From NCBI GenBank assembly GCA_964464755.1, contig CAYXGZ010000004.1:42778-106777 (forward strand): a stretch of DNA of 64,000 nucleotides. The letters run 5' to 3'. The notes under the pieces were generated by a model that saw only the letters and a program-made list of their open reading frames with translations, was not told the DNA's origin and ran no database searches. The position numbers and the translations under genes were made by a program. Within the stretch, counting starts at the first letter, position 1. Each line of letters starts with the position of its first letter. Positions 17,152 through 25,147 of the stretch are shown in pieces. The stretch is from CAYXGZ01 sp964464755 (GTDB lineage Bacteria > Planctomycetota > MHYJ01 > JACPRB01).

Positions 17152-17193
17152 GGTTCAGCCTGGGTGGTCTGGCGCCCAAGCGGGAGTTTCGGA

Positions 17194-17619
17194 ATGCGAT
17201 CGCTTGTCTTGTTGCCCTTGTTCCTTGTCGGGTGCGCCGCAGGTCCGCCTGCGCCGCCCGCCCGGGCCCCCGGAACGGTGGTGGAGGAGATCGGTACCGT
17301 ACGGGTCGGACCGGTGAATGCCAGGGTTACCCTTCACGTGGAGCCGCGGTGCTTCGTGGTCGAATTGGCGATTCCCAGGCCGCGAGGGAGTCCTTTCCTG
17401 ACGCGGGAGCAATTCCAATTCTGGCTCCTGGCTTCCGACGGAAGGGCCTTGGAGCCGTTGGATCGTCGGGAGCTGGAGGGACTGGTCGAGGAGGTTCGCC
17501 ACGGCGGAGGGGGAACGGGTCACACGTGGACTCGGTATCGCCGCGACTGCGAGCGGGCCGACCTGAGGACTTTCGTCTGCGAATTCGGGGGTGAAGTCAG
17601 CACGATTCGGATCAAGTAG
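17194..17619 (+). CDS. Small lipoprotein of unknown function
   Basis: 141 residues with a clear lipobox (LVLLPLFLVGCAAG) followed by a Pro/Ala linker and a compact beta-rich domain (VVEEIGTVRVGPVNARVTL ... CFVVELAIPRPRG). A single acidic helix (LEPLDRRELEGLVEEVRHG) precedes two Cys late in the protein (RRDCERADLRTFVCEFG) that could form a disulfide. Predicted to be lipid-anchored outside the cytoplasmic membrane. No homologous family recognised. A GGGAG lies nine bases before the ATG. Its GC content is slightly lower than its neighbours'. Confidence 0.65.
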   Translation: MRSLVLLPLFLVGCAAGPPAPPARAPGTVVEEIGTVRVGPVNARVTLHVEPRCFVVELAIPRPRGSPFLTREQFQFWLLASDGRALEPLDRRELEGLVEEVRHGGGGTGHTWTRYRRDCERADLRTFVCEFGGEVSTIRIK

Positions 17620-17731
17620 GGAGGCCCGGGATTCCCCACGGACCGATGCCGAGGCTAGGACGCCTCGAACTGCTTGGAAACTTCGGTCGGGCTCTTCCTT
17701 GGTGCGCCCACGGAGCACGCACGGCGTGCCC

Positions 17732-18970
17732 CTACTTCCGGAATTCGAACACGATGTCCGGGCCGCGCGGGACCTTGAAACACCCCCACTGCCCCTCGCC
17801 GCCCGTATCCACGGCGTCCGCTCCGACGCTCCACACCTTGAAGCCGTGGGTCCCGATCGAAATGGTCAGGCGTCCCCCGAACGGATCCTCGAGATCCAGC
17901 CGGGTCCCGTCCGCCAAGTACCGGGCCGCGACGCGCAGGAGGCGGAGCTCCGCGCGGACCTTCAGGTCCTCCTGGGGGAAGAACCACCCGATCCCCAGGC
18001 TCCACTTGCGGACCAAGGGGTTCTTCGACTCCTCGAGGTCGCCCCGAATGCGATCGAACAGCGGCCGGGCCTCGGCCCAGGGGCGCCTGGCCAGCCCCTT
18101 GGCGCGCTCGCCGGCGGTCCGGAGTTCCTGGATGGCGCTGGCGAACTGCCAGCGGGTCGAGCCGAAGTACCTCCACGACCTGAGTTCGGGCCACTTCACT
18201 TCCGAAAGGGCCTCCGGCCCCGCGCCGCCCAAGGCGAGCAGGTGCTCCAGGAGCACTTGGTCGAGGCGGATCCGCCAGTCGATCCAGTTGCGGTCGATCG
18301 CCTCCAGGAGGGCGCCGATGGCGACGAGTTCCGCCGGCGCCAGTCGACCCGGCTTGATCCACTCGGCCAATTCGAGAGTGATGCTCCTCAAGTGCGAGTA
18401 CCACATCCAGTTGTACCCGGGAGCACCCCGTGACAGGTCGAGGAGCATCTGGGCCAGGTCCCAAAGCCGATCGATGGCTCCGGAGACGTTGCCGTCCCGG
18501 AACTGGATGCTGGCATCCGCCGTGGCCAAATTGACGAGGTACGACAACTGCATGAAGGCAGGGTGAACCGAGGCAAGGCTGTCGCTGATCTGCAAGGGCA
18601 CTTCGATCCGGTCGCAGGCCGCTCCCTTTCGTAGGCGATCGAGAGCCTCCGCGCAGGCCTTGACTTGCGACCTGGCCTTGTCGATGTCGGAACGCGGAGT
18701 CCGGCAAAGAAAGCTCCCGAGGACCGAGGGACTCTTGGCCACGGGCTCAGCCAACTGGGAAGCGCGCTCGTACTCGATCCACGCGTTCCCGGGCCTCGGG
18801 ACTCCCCGCAGCGGAGTCCGCGCGGCGTGAGCCCGGCGATCGGCTTCAATGGAGTCGCGACCCTCCCGCACCATGCGATACCACCGCAAGTCGATCCAGA
18901 TCCAGCCGCCCAGGAAGACCAGGGCGAGCGCGACCGGTGTCAGGAGCAGGACCAGCCGGACCTTCGACAT
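17732..18970 (-). CDS. Membrane-anchored helical protein of unknown function
   Basis: 412 residues. One N-terminal anchor (LVLLLTPVALALVFLGGWIWI) followed by about 370 residues that are mainly helical and Trp-rich (NWMWYSHLRS, RNWIDWRIRL, RSWRYFGSTRWQF) and end in a short beta segment (GRLTISIGTHGFKVWSVGADA). I do not recognise the family; architecture resembles many planctomycete cell-surface proteins with one anchor and a large outer domain. ATG 18970 fits the anchor, and a TATGCT box 33 bases upstream fits transcription start. About 110 bases separate its end from the convergent lipoprotein gene; they hold no clear terminator. Confidence 0.6.
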   Translation of the reverse strand: MSKVRLVLLLTPVALALVFLGGWIWIDLRWYRMVREGRDSIEADRRAHAARTPLRGVPRPGNAWIEYERASQLAEPVAKSPSVLGSFLCRTPRSDIDKARSQVKACAEALDRLRKGAACDRIEVPLQISDSLASVHPAFMQLSYLVNLATADASIQFRDGNVSGAIDRLWDLAQMLLDLSRGAPGYNWMWYSHLRSITLELAEWIKPGRLAPAELVAIGALLEAIDRNWIDWRIRLDQVLLEHLLALGGAGPEALSEVKWPELRSWRYFGSTRWQFASAIQELRTAGERAKGLARRPWAEARPLFDRIRGDLEESKNPLVRKWSLGIGWFFPQEDLKVRAELRLLRVAARYLADGTRLDLEDPFGGRLTISIGTHGFKVWSVGADAVDTGGEGQWGCFKVPRGPDIVFEFRK

Positions 18971-19002
18971 GGGGACTCCAAAGCTCGGGGCGGGACGGAT
19001 TG

Positions 19003-19008
19003 AGCATA
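19003..19008 (-). promoter_or_regulatory. -10 box TATGCT (minus strand)
   Basis: Read on the minus strand the context is GGAGTATGCTCAA, nearly identical to the box at 17146. It lies 32 bases upstream of the ATG at 18970. Confidence 0.4.
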
Positions 19009-19074
19009 CTCCATCACCGGCGGGCTGGCGCCACGTGGGGGAATGGACCCGCGACGACGGGCTGGCCGAGGCAA

Positions 19075-19563
19075 TTACGGCGCGATCTTGACGACGCGGT
19101 CCTGCTCGAGGGTGAGGGTGAAGCCGGGGCGGGGGCCGCGGAGCTCCGGCGCGATGCCGCGGGTGCAGGGGAAGAAGATGCCGGAGACGTCCGATCCGCC
19201 TCCGCTGAAGCGGGGGCCTCCGCCGCCTCCGCTGCAGCAGCAGCACGCCACGATCAGGATGCCGCCCACGATGACGGCGAGGATGGCCAGGTCCACGACG
19301 AGGCAGCCCAGGACGGCGCCGACGTTGGCCCAGCCGACGCCGGCGGACGACGCGAAGGTGTAGGTCCACTCCACGGCGGGGCGGCCCTCGTGCTCGACCG
19401 ACCGGCTGGCGCGCGGCTCGCCGAGCAGGCGGGTGGCCTCGTCGCCGCTCATGCCGACGTGGACGCGCTCGCGGTACCACGCGGCGCGCTCGAGGGCGGT
19501 GCGGCAGCCGGTGCTGGAGGCCCCGACGGCGAGGGCGAGGAGGAGCAGGGAGGCGCGCTTCAT
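19075..19563 (-). CDS. BamE/SmpA-like lipoprotein with a Cys run and membrane helix
   Basis: 162 residues. Lipobox-like ASSTGCRT. Residues about 35-70 fit the BamE/SmpA pattern: VHVGMSGDEATRLLGEP, then VEWTYTF, where BamE proteins have GMT-x-x-x-V-x-x-LLGxP and a W/Y-x-Y strand. Unlike BamE, a membrane helix follows (GCLVVDLAILAVIVGGILIVA) ending in CCCC and five Gly. The C-terminus is a small beta segment. It may be an envelope assembly or scaffold lipoprotein; true BamE function is doubtful given the extra helix. Start supported by AGAGGT seven bases upstream. Confidence 0.55.
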   Translation of the reverse strand: MKRASLLLLALAVGASSTGCRTALERAAWYRERVHVGMSGDEATRLLGEPRASRSVEHEGRPAVEWTYTFASSAGVGWANVGAVLGCLVVDLAILAVIVGGILIVACCCCSGGGGGPRFSGGGSDVSGIFFPCTRGIAPELRGPRPGFTLTLEQDRVVKIAP

Positions 19564-19589
19564 AGTTAACCTCTTGACTATCAGGGAGT

Positions 19590-20102
19590 CTAGCGCGCGG
19601 CGGGGCGGGCGGGGTCGGAGATTCGCTCGAGCCGGCGGCGCTCGGAGCGGCTCAGCGTGAATCGGCGCCGGAGCGCCAGGCGGGCCAGGCGGTGGGCTTC
19701 GAGCGGCCGGCCCGCGTCCGATAGCCAGAACGCGGGCAGGATCCGGGAGTGGATCTCGGACCGGTCGAGTTCACGTGCTTGGCGCAGGCTCGCGAGCGCC
19801 TCGCCGAGCCGGCCTGCGCGGTGCTGGGCCCGGGCGAGGCCGACGAGCAGGTCGGCGCGACGGGCTCGCGGCTGGCTCCGGTACTTGGACCGCGCCTTGC
19901 GGAAAAGCGCGAGCGCACTCCGGGTCCGGCCGAGCCGCAGCTCCGCGTCGGCGAGGTTGTACCAGGCCAGCGGATAGGCGGGGAACTGGCGGGTCAGCGC
20001 CCGCCAGATCGCGGCCGCTTGCCGGGGATGCCGCCGCCGGAGGGCGAGCGCCTGGTTGTTGAGGACGTCGCAGGCCCACCGTGGGAGTCGCAATGCTGAC
20101 AT
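19590..20102 (-). CDS. TPR-like protein
   Basis: 170 residues, basic. It contains about four helix-turn-helix units of TPR type: NQALALRRRHPRQAAAIWRAL, AWYNLADAELRLGRTRSALALF, and LVGLARAQHRAGRLGEALASL, with the W-L-G-Y-A-x-F spacing. Likely a protein-interaction adaptor in the cytoplasm. Its ATG shares one base with the stop of the FRG gene upstream (TGATG), so translation is probably coupled, yet its base composition is that of the host genome while the FRG gene's is not. The frame also has a TTG one codon earlier. Confidence 0.7.
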   Translation of the reverse strand: MSALRLPRWACDVLNNQALALRRRHPRQAAAIWRALTRQFPAYPLAWYNLADAELRLGRTRSALALFRKARSKYRSQPRARRADLLVGLARAQHRAGRLGEALASLRQARELDRSEIHSRILPAFWLSDAGRPLEAHRLARLALRRRFTLSRSERRRLERISDPARPAAR

Positions 20103-21088
20103 CAAGGGTGCTGGGATTGGGTGGGATTCCGCATAAGGTCAGCCTCCTCGGCCTCGAGGCGGTGACCGCTATAGTCTGGTGTAAAGGACGTGTCTAGCAG
20201 TTGCTTCTTATTGGCCATCAAAGTGGTCAACGAAGACGCGAAACCTCCGAGTCCCGGGAACAGTGAAGCCCTAGATACTGTCATTCGACGCAAGGCGACC
20301 AGGGCCTTTCGACGTTCCGAGCTGCTGAGTCTGATCCTAGCCTGCGTGAGACTCCCCCTCGGAAGCTTCAGTGCTCTCAAGTTTTCGTCAAAGCCACCTC
20401 GAATGTCACCTGGACATAGGAATACTCCTTGCTGGGCGGAAATCCGCTCGTTCAAATGAAAAGGATTGAGGTGGTAGACAAAATGATTCAAGGCCCGATC
20501 CTTCATCGCCTTCACCGGTCTTCCCCTGTACGGCATGAAGTACTTGTGGAACTTGAAGCTGGATTTCTCTGCTCCCGATTGGCGAAGTAGGTCTTTGATT
20601 CCACTTTCGGGCTCGAGTTGCTCATTTGCCTTTTGTCGAACGGCTTCTGCATCGATCGCCAATACCGCTGGGCCACATGAGCAGATGAGACCTCTCTTCG
20701 GCTGCGAACGTATGTGCTTGGTTGGCTTGGGCTCGATTGAAAAGTAGAGTGCAACCCAAAATGAATACGTGCAGTCCAGCAGGCGGGTTGGGGCACCGTA
20801 GTGCCTCATCAATGCCAACCACTGTATCGTGTCATCCGGAAGTGGTAAGTACTGCGAGTAATGGTGCGCGCGCCGCTTGAATTCGCGTATCAGCCGATCT
20901 TCGACCAGTTCGGCGTCCTTAGAGTGGTCATAGCCATAGTCACTTAAGGCCCGGTCCAAGGTCGTCTTGAGGGGCCAGCAGGACCGTTCATGGCCACGAA
21001 AGATCCAATGCCCACTCTCGAACCTCTGAGCGTAGACACTGATTTGCTTGAAGGTCCTCAGGACGATGGATTGAGTGAACCCATGCAT
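20102..21088 (-). CDS. FRG-domain protein, low GC, probably acquired
   Basis: 328 residues. Residues about 20-130 carry the FRG domain: the signature HWIFRGHERSCWPLKTTLDR and, further on, WLALMRHYGAPTRLLDCTYS and FWVALYFS. FRG domains occur in mobile and defence-associated contexts; their biochemical activity is not established to my knowledge. The C-terminal third is basic and unassigned. Sampled 60-base rows of this gene are 48-50% G+C, against about 70% or more on both sides, and codon use is correspondingly different, a strong sign of transfer. It has its own sigma70-like promoter (21138-21167) and is translationally coupled to the TPR gene downstream. It lies just downstream of the GTPase operon. 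Confidence 0.85.
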   Translation of the reverse strand: MHGFTQSIVLRTFKQISVYAQRFESGHWIFRGHERSCWPLKTTLDRALSDYGYDHSKDAELVEDRLIREFKRRAHHYSQYLPLPDDTIQWLALMRHYGAPTRLLDCTYSFWVALYFSIEPKPTKHIRSQPKRGLICSCGPAVLAIDAEAVRQKANEQLEPESGIKDLLRQSGAEKSSFKFHKYFMPYRGRPVKAMKDRALNHFVYHLNPFHLNERISAQQGVFLCPGDIRGGFDENLRALKLPRGSLTQARIRLSSSERRKALVALRRMTVSRASLFPGLGGFASSLTTLMANKKQLLDTSFTPDYSGHRLEAEEADLMRNPTQSQHP

Positions 21089-21137
21089 CTTCTAGCCCTC
21101 TTCCCGAGTGTGAAGTTGAGCAGACTTGGAGACTTAG

Positions 21138-21167
21138 ATCATAGGCTCTGGTGTTCTGTGGTGTCGA
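21138..21167 (-). promoter_or_regulatory. Sigma70-like promoter TCGACA-N18-TATGAT for the FRG gene
   Basis: On the minus strand TCGACA (21162-21167) and TATGAT (21138-21143) are 18 bases apart, each one mismatch from consensus. The start codon at 21088 lies about 50 bases downstream, preceded by GGGAAGAGGG. This is one of the few good sigma70-type promoters in the window. Confidence 0.6.
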
Positions 21168-21258
21168 GCGACTGGCCGACAGGCGAGATCTTCCGTGCCT
21201 GTGCCTTGGGAGGGACGGCTTGGAGAATTAGAGTGGGTGCGCCGTAGGCAGGGCCCAC

Positions 21259-22710
21259 CTACACCTCGAAATCCAGCTCCTCCGTCTTCGCGCAGTCGGG
21301 ATTCGGGCAGCGCAGCCGGCCGTCGCGCACGGGCGCCGGTTTCCCGCACGTCGGGCAGGTCTGCAGCACGATCGGCGGCATGTCCAGCGTCGGCTCCTCG
21401 CGGATCCCCGTCGCCGGCCCCGAGGGGATCGACAGCGGCGTGTCCTCCCCGCGGCCCTTCGGCGGCGCCGGCTTGCCGGAGCCCCCGTTGCCCGCCTCCG
21501 GCGGCAGGTCCAGCTCGTCCCCGTCGAAGGTCGAGCTCTCCAGCCCGCTCCGCCCGTACGCCGAGCCGCAGGTCTTCGCCACGTGCCGCACCACCTCCCG
21601 CGCCGCCACGTAGTCCGCCCCCATCAGCCGCGCGTAGCGGTCCACCGCCTCCCGCAGCTTCCGGAGCTCCGGCGAGCGCTCCCCGTAGCGCTCCTGGAAA
21701 TCCACCGCCATGTGGTTGAGGATCGCCAGCACCACGTTGCCGCAGCCCGCGTCCGCGAACGGGCCCAGCCCGTCGAAGGCCTGCTCCGGCGCCGCGCGGA
21801 ACTGCAGCCGCCCGTCCGCGCCGATCGCCCCCGACGCCGCCTTGAAGCCCTCCAGCGCCCGCGCCAGGTACCCCTTCGCCAGCGGAGTCCGCCGCTCGTA
21901 GAGCTCCGCCAGGTTCAGGAACTTCAGCAGCTCCTGCGGACGACCCCCCGCCAGCCCCTGCTGCACGAACGCCGCGTACGCCGACGCCGCCGGCGGGTTC
22001 TGCAGCTCGCCCCGATCGAGATCCAGGATCGTGAAGTCCGCGTGCTCCAGGATCGACGGGTCCGGCCGGTTCCCGAAGAAGTACAGCTGGAACGACACGT
22101 CCCCCTCCACCGGCGGCACGAACGCCCGGTCCAGCCACGACAGCGTCCGCCTCAGCCCCGCCGGCAGGAAATAGCTCAGCAGCGTCGCCGTCGCGAAGGC
22201 CTGCTCCCGCGAGTCCAGCACCAGCGCCGGCTTCCCCGACTCCAGCATCGCCGGCAGGAACTTCCGCGCCAGCTCCGCCGACACCGGGAAGCGCTCGAGG
22301 ATCGCCTCCGGCTTCAGCCGCGCCTCGTCCGGCGACCAGGCCCCCGGCAGCTCCTGCGCCAGCACCTGCAGGTCGTTCGCGTCCGTCAGGAAGAGCTCGT
22401 CCGGCACCTGGAACGGCGAGAACCACGGCAAGCGCGCCGAGTCCTCATCGCGGATCAGGATCGTGTGCACGGCCGTCCGCGGGCGCCCCACGTGGTCCGT
22501 CCCCACCTGCACCCCGCGCAGGCAGGCGCTCCACTCGTCCCCGGCCCGGAAATGCCCCCGCAGCGGCCGCCGCCCCACCAGCCGGTAGCAGCGCCGCGCG
22601 AAACCCTCCGCCTTCTGCAGCACCGCCGGGGGGATCCCGGCCGTCGCGTGGATCGTCTTGTAGCCGTTCAGCGACGAGTAGACGTGGTGCCCGAGCGGGA
22701 TTTCGATCAC
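21259..22710 (-). CDS. GAP1-like GTPase-associated protein with C-terminal zinc ribbon
   Basis: 483 residues from a GTG that overlaps the GTPase gene's stop (GTGA). The N-terminal 120 residues fit the GAP1-N pattern predicted for GTPase-centred conflict systems: HHVYSSLNGYKTIHATAGIPP, then TAVHTILIRD and DELFLTD. A middle helical domain contains SYFLPAGLRRTLSWL, like GAP1-M. The C-terminus has a Pro-rich linker with EPTLDMPP and a zinc ribbon CPTCGK ... CPNPDC, matching the ribbons at the N-terminus of the GTPase. Presumed adaptor or regulator of the GTPase in the cytoplasm. Family call is from memory of the motifs and needs a profile search. Confidence 0.6.
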   Translation of the reverse strand: MIEIPLGHHVYSSLNGYKTIHATAGIPPAVLQKAEGFARRCYRLVGRRPLRGHFRAGDEWSACLRGVQVGTDHVGRPRTAVHTILIRDEDSARLPWFSPFQVPDELFLTDANDLQVLAQELPGAWSPDEARLKPEAILERFPVSAELARKFLPAMLESGKPALVLDSREQAFATATLLSYFLPAGLRRTLSWLDRAFVPPVEGDVSFQLYFFGNRPDPSILEHADFTILDLDRGELQNPPAASAYAAFVQQGLAGGRPQELLKFLNLAELYERRTPLAKGYLARALEGFKAASGAIGADGRLQFRAAPEQAFDGLGPFADAGCGNVVLAILNHMAVDFQERYGERSPELRKLREAVDRYARLMGADYVAAREVVRHVAKTCGSAYGRSGLESSTFDGDELDLPPEAGNGGSGKPAPPKGRGEDTPLSIPSGPATGIREEPTLDMPPIVLQTCPTCGKPAPVRDGRLRCPNPDCAKTEELDFEV

Positions 22711-25145
22711 GACGTGATCTTCAGCATGTCGAAGAGCGGCTCCAGCACGTTGATCGGCGTGTGCGTGTTCTCCCGCCCCGGGATGTAGGAGCCGCTCGCG
22801 AGGATCGTGTAGCCCGTCGCCGACGAGTTGTAGTACCGCACCTGCCCGCCCACGAGCTTGAGGTAGTCCTCGATGTCCCGCAGGTGGATCTCGCACCCGG
22901 GCAGCTTCTTCTTCGGGTAGTTCTCGGGCGGGTAGATGATCGGGTACTTGTCCGACTTCGTCACCACCACGCTCACGTGGTTCAGCGCCTTGAAGCCCCG
23001 CACCGGCCGCTGCTGGAACGACTTCTCGTCCATCTCGATCTTGAAGTGCTCCGAGAGGTCGTACTTCCGCTTGATGTCCCAGAGCGACGCCCCCGCGGGC
23101 TTCGGCTTGTGCTTCTCCATCCAGACCCGCATCACGGGCGTCAGCCGCTCGCCGAGCACCCGCGTGAGGCCCTTGTAGTACGTGATGAGCCGGTCGCGCA
23201 GCTCCGCCGTCGAGAACGACCCGCCCGCGGGCAGGACCTTCTCCTTGGCGCCCTTGACCAGCGCGGGCTCCAGCTGCGCGAGGATGTCCTCGAGGCCCTT
23301 GAGGAACTCGCCGTCCTCGCCGTCGAGGATCGCCGCGTTCCCGGCCTCGAGCTTGCCGTGCACCTGCACGAGGCGCTCGCCCGCGATGCGCTTCTCGTTC
23401 TCGAAGGCCTCCTCGTGGCGCTTGCGCTTCTCGTCCTCGGCGGAGAGCCGCGCGAGCAGGTCGCGCATGTCCTTCACCTTGGACGGGTTGATCGCGCCCT
23501 GGGTCATCTGCTCCAGGCCCGCGCCGACCTCCTGGTAGAAGACGTTCAGCGCCCGGGGCTGCAGCTCCTCCTTCAGGACGAGGAAGAAGTCCCGGAAGAT
23601 CGTGTCGTTGTCCGCGTTGTCCGGGTCGATCAGGACGATGAAGCCCTCGGCCTGGTTCATCATCTCGAGCAGCACCCGCTGGATCGCGTTCTTCGGCTCC
23701 TCGCCCTGGGCGAAGCTCTTGAAGCCGCGGAGCACGTCCTCGTACTCCTCGCCCGAGGTCTCCAGCGTCACCACCTTCGCGACGGGCTTCTGGTGGCGGA
23801 CGATCTCGGTGACGAGGAAGAAGGTCGAGGGGACCGTCTCGTCGCCCTCGTCGCGCGGCGTCGCCCGCGGCCAGTGGATCTTCGAGATGTACTTCACGTA
23901 CTGGTCGGCGGCGAACTCGTAGACGAGGTCCTTGATGCGGACCTTGAGGGCCTGGACGCGCTTGGGCTCGGCGATCATCCCCCGGCCCTGGGCGAGGAGG
24001 TCGTCGACGCGGAACCAGCGGGCGTCGATGCCGTCGTAGGGGAAGGAGTACTTGGAGCCCTTGGCGCGGAGCACCTCGCCGAGCATCGCCAGGTACGTGC
24101 TCTTGCCGGAGCCGGAGAGCCCGATGATGAGGTAGAGCGGCGACTGGCTGCCGGAGGAGTCCGTGAGCAACGTGCTGCGGAGGAACTGGTAGGCGTCCTC
24201 GACGGCCGAGAGCGAGCGCCCGAGGGCGGCGGAGGGCGTCGCGGGCTGCAGCGGGGCCGGGGCGGGCGCGGGCGGCGGGGCCGGCGGCGGCGGCGGCGCG
24301 GGGCGCGTCGTCGGGCCGAAGCCCGGGGGCAGGCCGCGGGGCGCCGGGGTCGGCGTCGAGCCGCCGGGCCGGGACAGGGGCGGGCCGGAGCGCGGAACCG
24401 GCGTCGGCACCGGGGGCCGCGGGGGCGGGTCCGGCGGCTTCTGCATCGTCTTGAAGGCGCTGTCGATGCGGGGCGGCGACTGCATCGTCGGCGCGTAGAC
24501 GCCGGTGTTGTCCTCGTCGACCCGGGGCGACTGGAGCGTGGAGTTCGGGTCCTCCTCGGCGGCCTTCGCGGCCGCGGGGCGGTAATTGCAGGACTTGTTG
24601 AGGCAGCGCTCGGCGCCGTTGGCGTCCTTGCCGAGCGTGCGCAGGGAGCACTTCGGGCAGGGCGCGACCTCCTGGCCGGCGATCTCGCAGGACGCGTTCT
24701 TGCAGGTGTTCTCGTCGACGACGAAGGAGAGCTCGCGGCAGAGGCCGCAGACCTCGACGCGCTTGAAGAGCTGCTGGCAGGAGCCCTTGGTGCAGAACAT
24801 GACCTCGGGCGCGTTGAGGAAGGCGTTGTTGCCGCAGAAGAAGCAGCGGGAGATGACCTCGCGGTTCGTCGGGCAGTCGCGGTTGACGCAGATGCGCTTG
24901 CCGTCGTGGTCGATGATGGAGATCTTCTCGCAGGTGTCGCACTTGGTGCGGACGAGGCCGTGGGTGCGGCAGGCCTTGTTGAAGCACTTCATCTTGTCCG
25001 AGGTCAGCGCGAAGGCGATCTCGCGGCAGTAGCCGCAGTAGTAGAAGCGCTTGCCGCCCGGGCAGGCGGGGTTGGCGCAGGTGCCCATCTTGCCGTCCGG
25101 CGAGGACAGCGGGGATCCGCAGGCGAAGCAGCCCTTGTCCGCCAT
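22707..25145 (-). CDS. Zinc-ribbon-array GTPase of a putative conflict system
   Basis: 812 residues. Residues 1-170 contain about eight CxxC pairs forming a chain of zinc ribbons (CFACGS, CGYCRE, CDTCEK, CFFCGN, CGLCRE, CPKCSL and the C-x4-C knuckles between them). A Pro-rich linker (about 175-315) carries TLQSPR, TMQSPP and TMQKPP. The P-loop domain starts near 340: Walker A GLSGSGKST, a switch-II-like TLETSGEEY in place of D-x-x-G, and base-specificity motif VVVTKSDKY. A long helical insertion (about 510-640) interrupts the domain. It is most like the large GTPases of predicted NTP-dependent conflict systems. Two bases separate it from the FGE-like gene upstream. Confidence 0.75.
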   Translation of the reverse strand: MADKGCFACGSPLSSPDGKMGTCANPACPGGKRFYYCGYCREIAFALTSDKMKCFNKACRTHGLVRTKCDTCEKISIIDHDGKRICVNRDCPTNREVISRCFFCGNNAFLNAPEVMFCTKGSCQQLFKRVEVCGLCRELSFVVDENTCKNASCEIAGQEVAPCPKCSLRTLGKDANGAERCLNKSCNYRPAAAKAAEEDPNSTLQSPRVDEDNTGVYAPTMQSPPRIDSAFKTMQKPPDPPPRPPVPTPVPRSGPPLSRPGGSTPTPAPRGLPPGFGPTTRPAPPPPPAPPPAPAPAPLQPATPSAALGRSLSAVEDAYQFLRSTLLTDSSGSQSPLYLIIGLSGSGKSTYLAMLGEVLRAKGSKYSFPYDGIDARWFRVDDLLAQGRGMIAEPKRVQALKVRIKDLVYEFAADQYVKYISKIHWPRATPRDEGDETVPSTFFLVTEIVRHQKPVAKVVTLETSGEEYEDVLRGFKSFAQGEEPKNAIQRVLLEMMNQAEGFIVLIDPDNADNDTIFRDFFLVLKEELQPRALNVFYQEVGAGLEQMTQGAINPSKVKDMRDLLARLSAEDEKRKRHEEAFENEKRIAGERLVQVHGKLEAGNAAILDGEDGEFLKGLEDILAQLEPALVKGAKEKVLPAGGSFSTAELRDRLITYYKGLTRVLGERLTPVMRVWMEKHKPKPAGASLWDIKRKYDLSEHFKIEMDEKSFQQRPVRGFKALNHVSVVVTKSDKYPIIYPPENYPKKKLPGCEIHLRDIEDYLKLVGGQVRYYNSSATGYTILASGSYIPGRENTHTPINVLEPLFDMLKITS

Positions 25146-25147
25146 TC

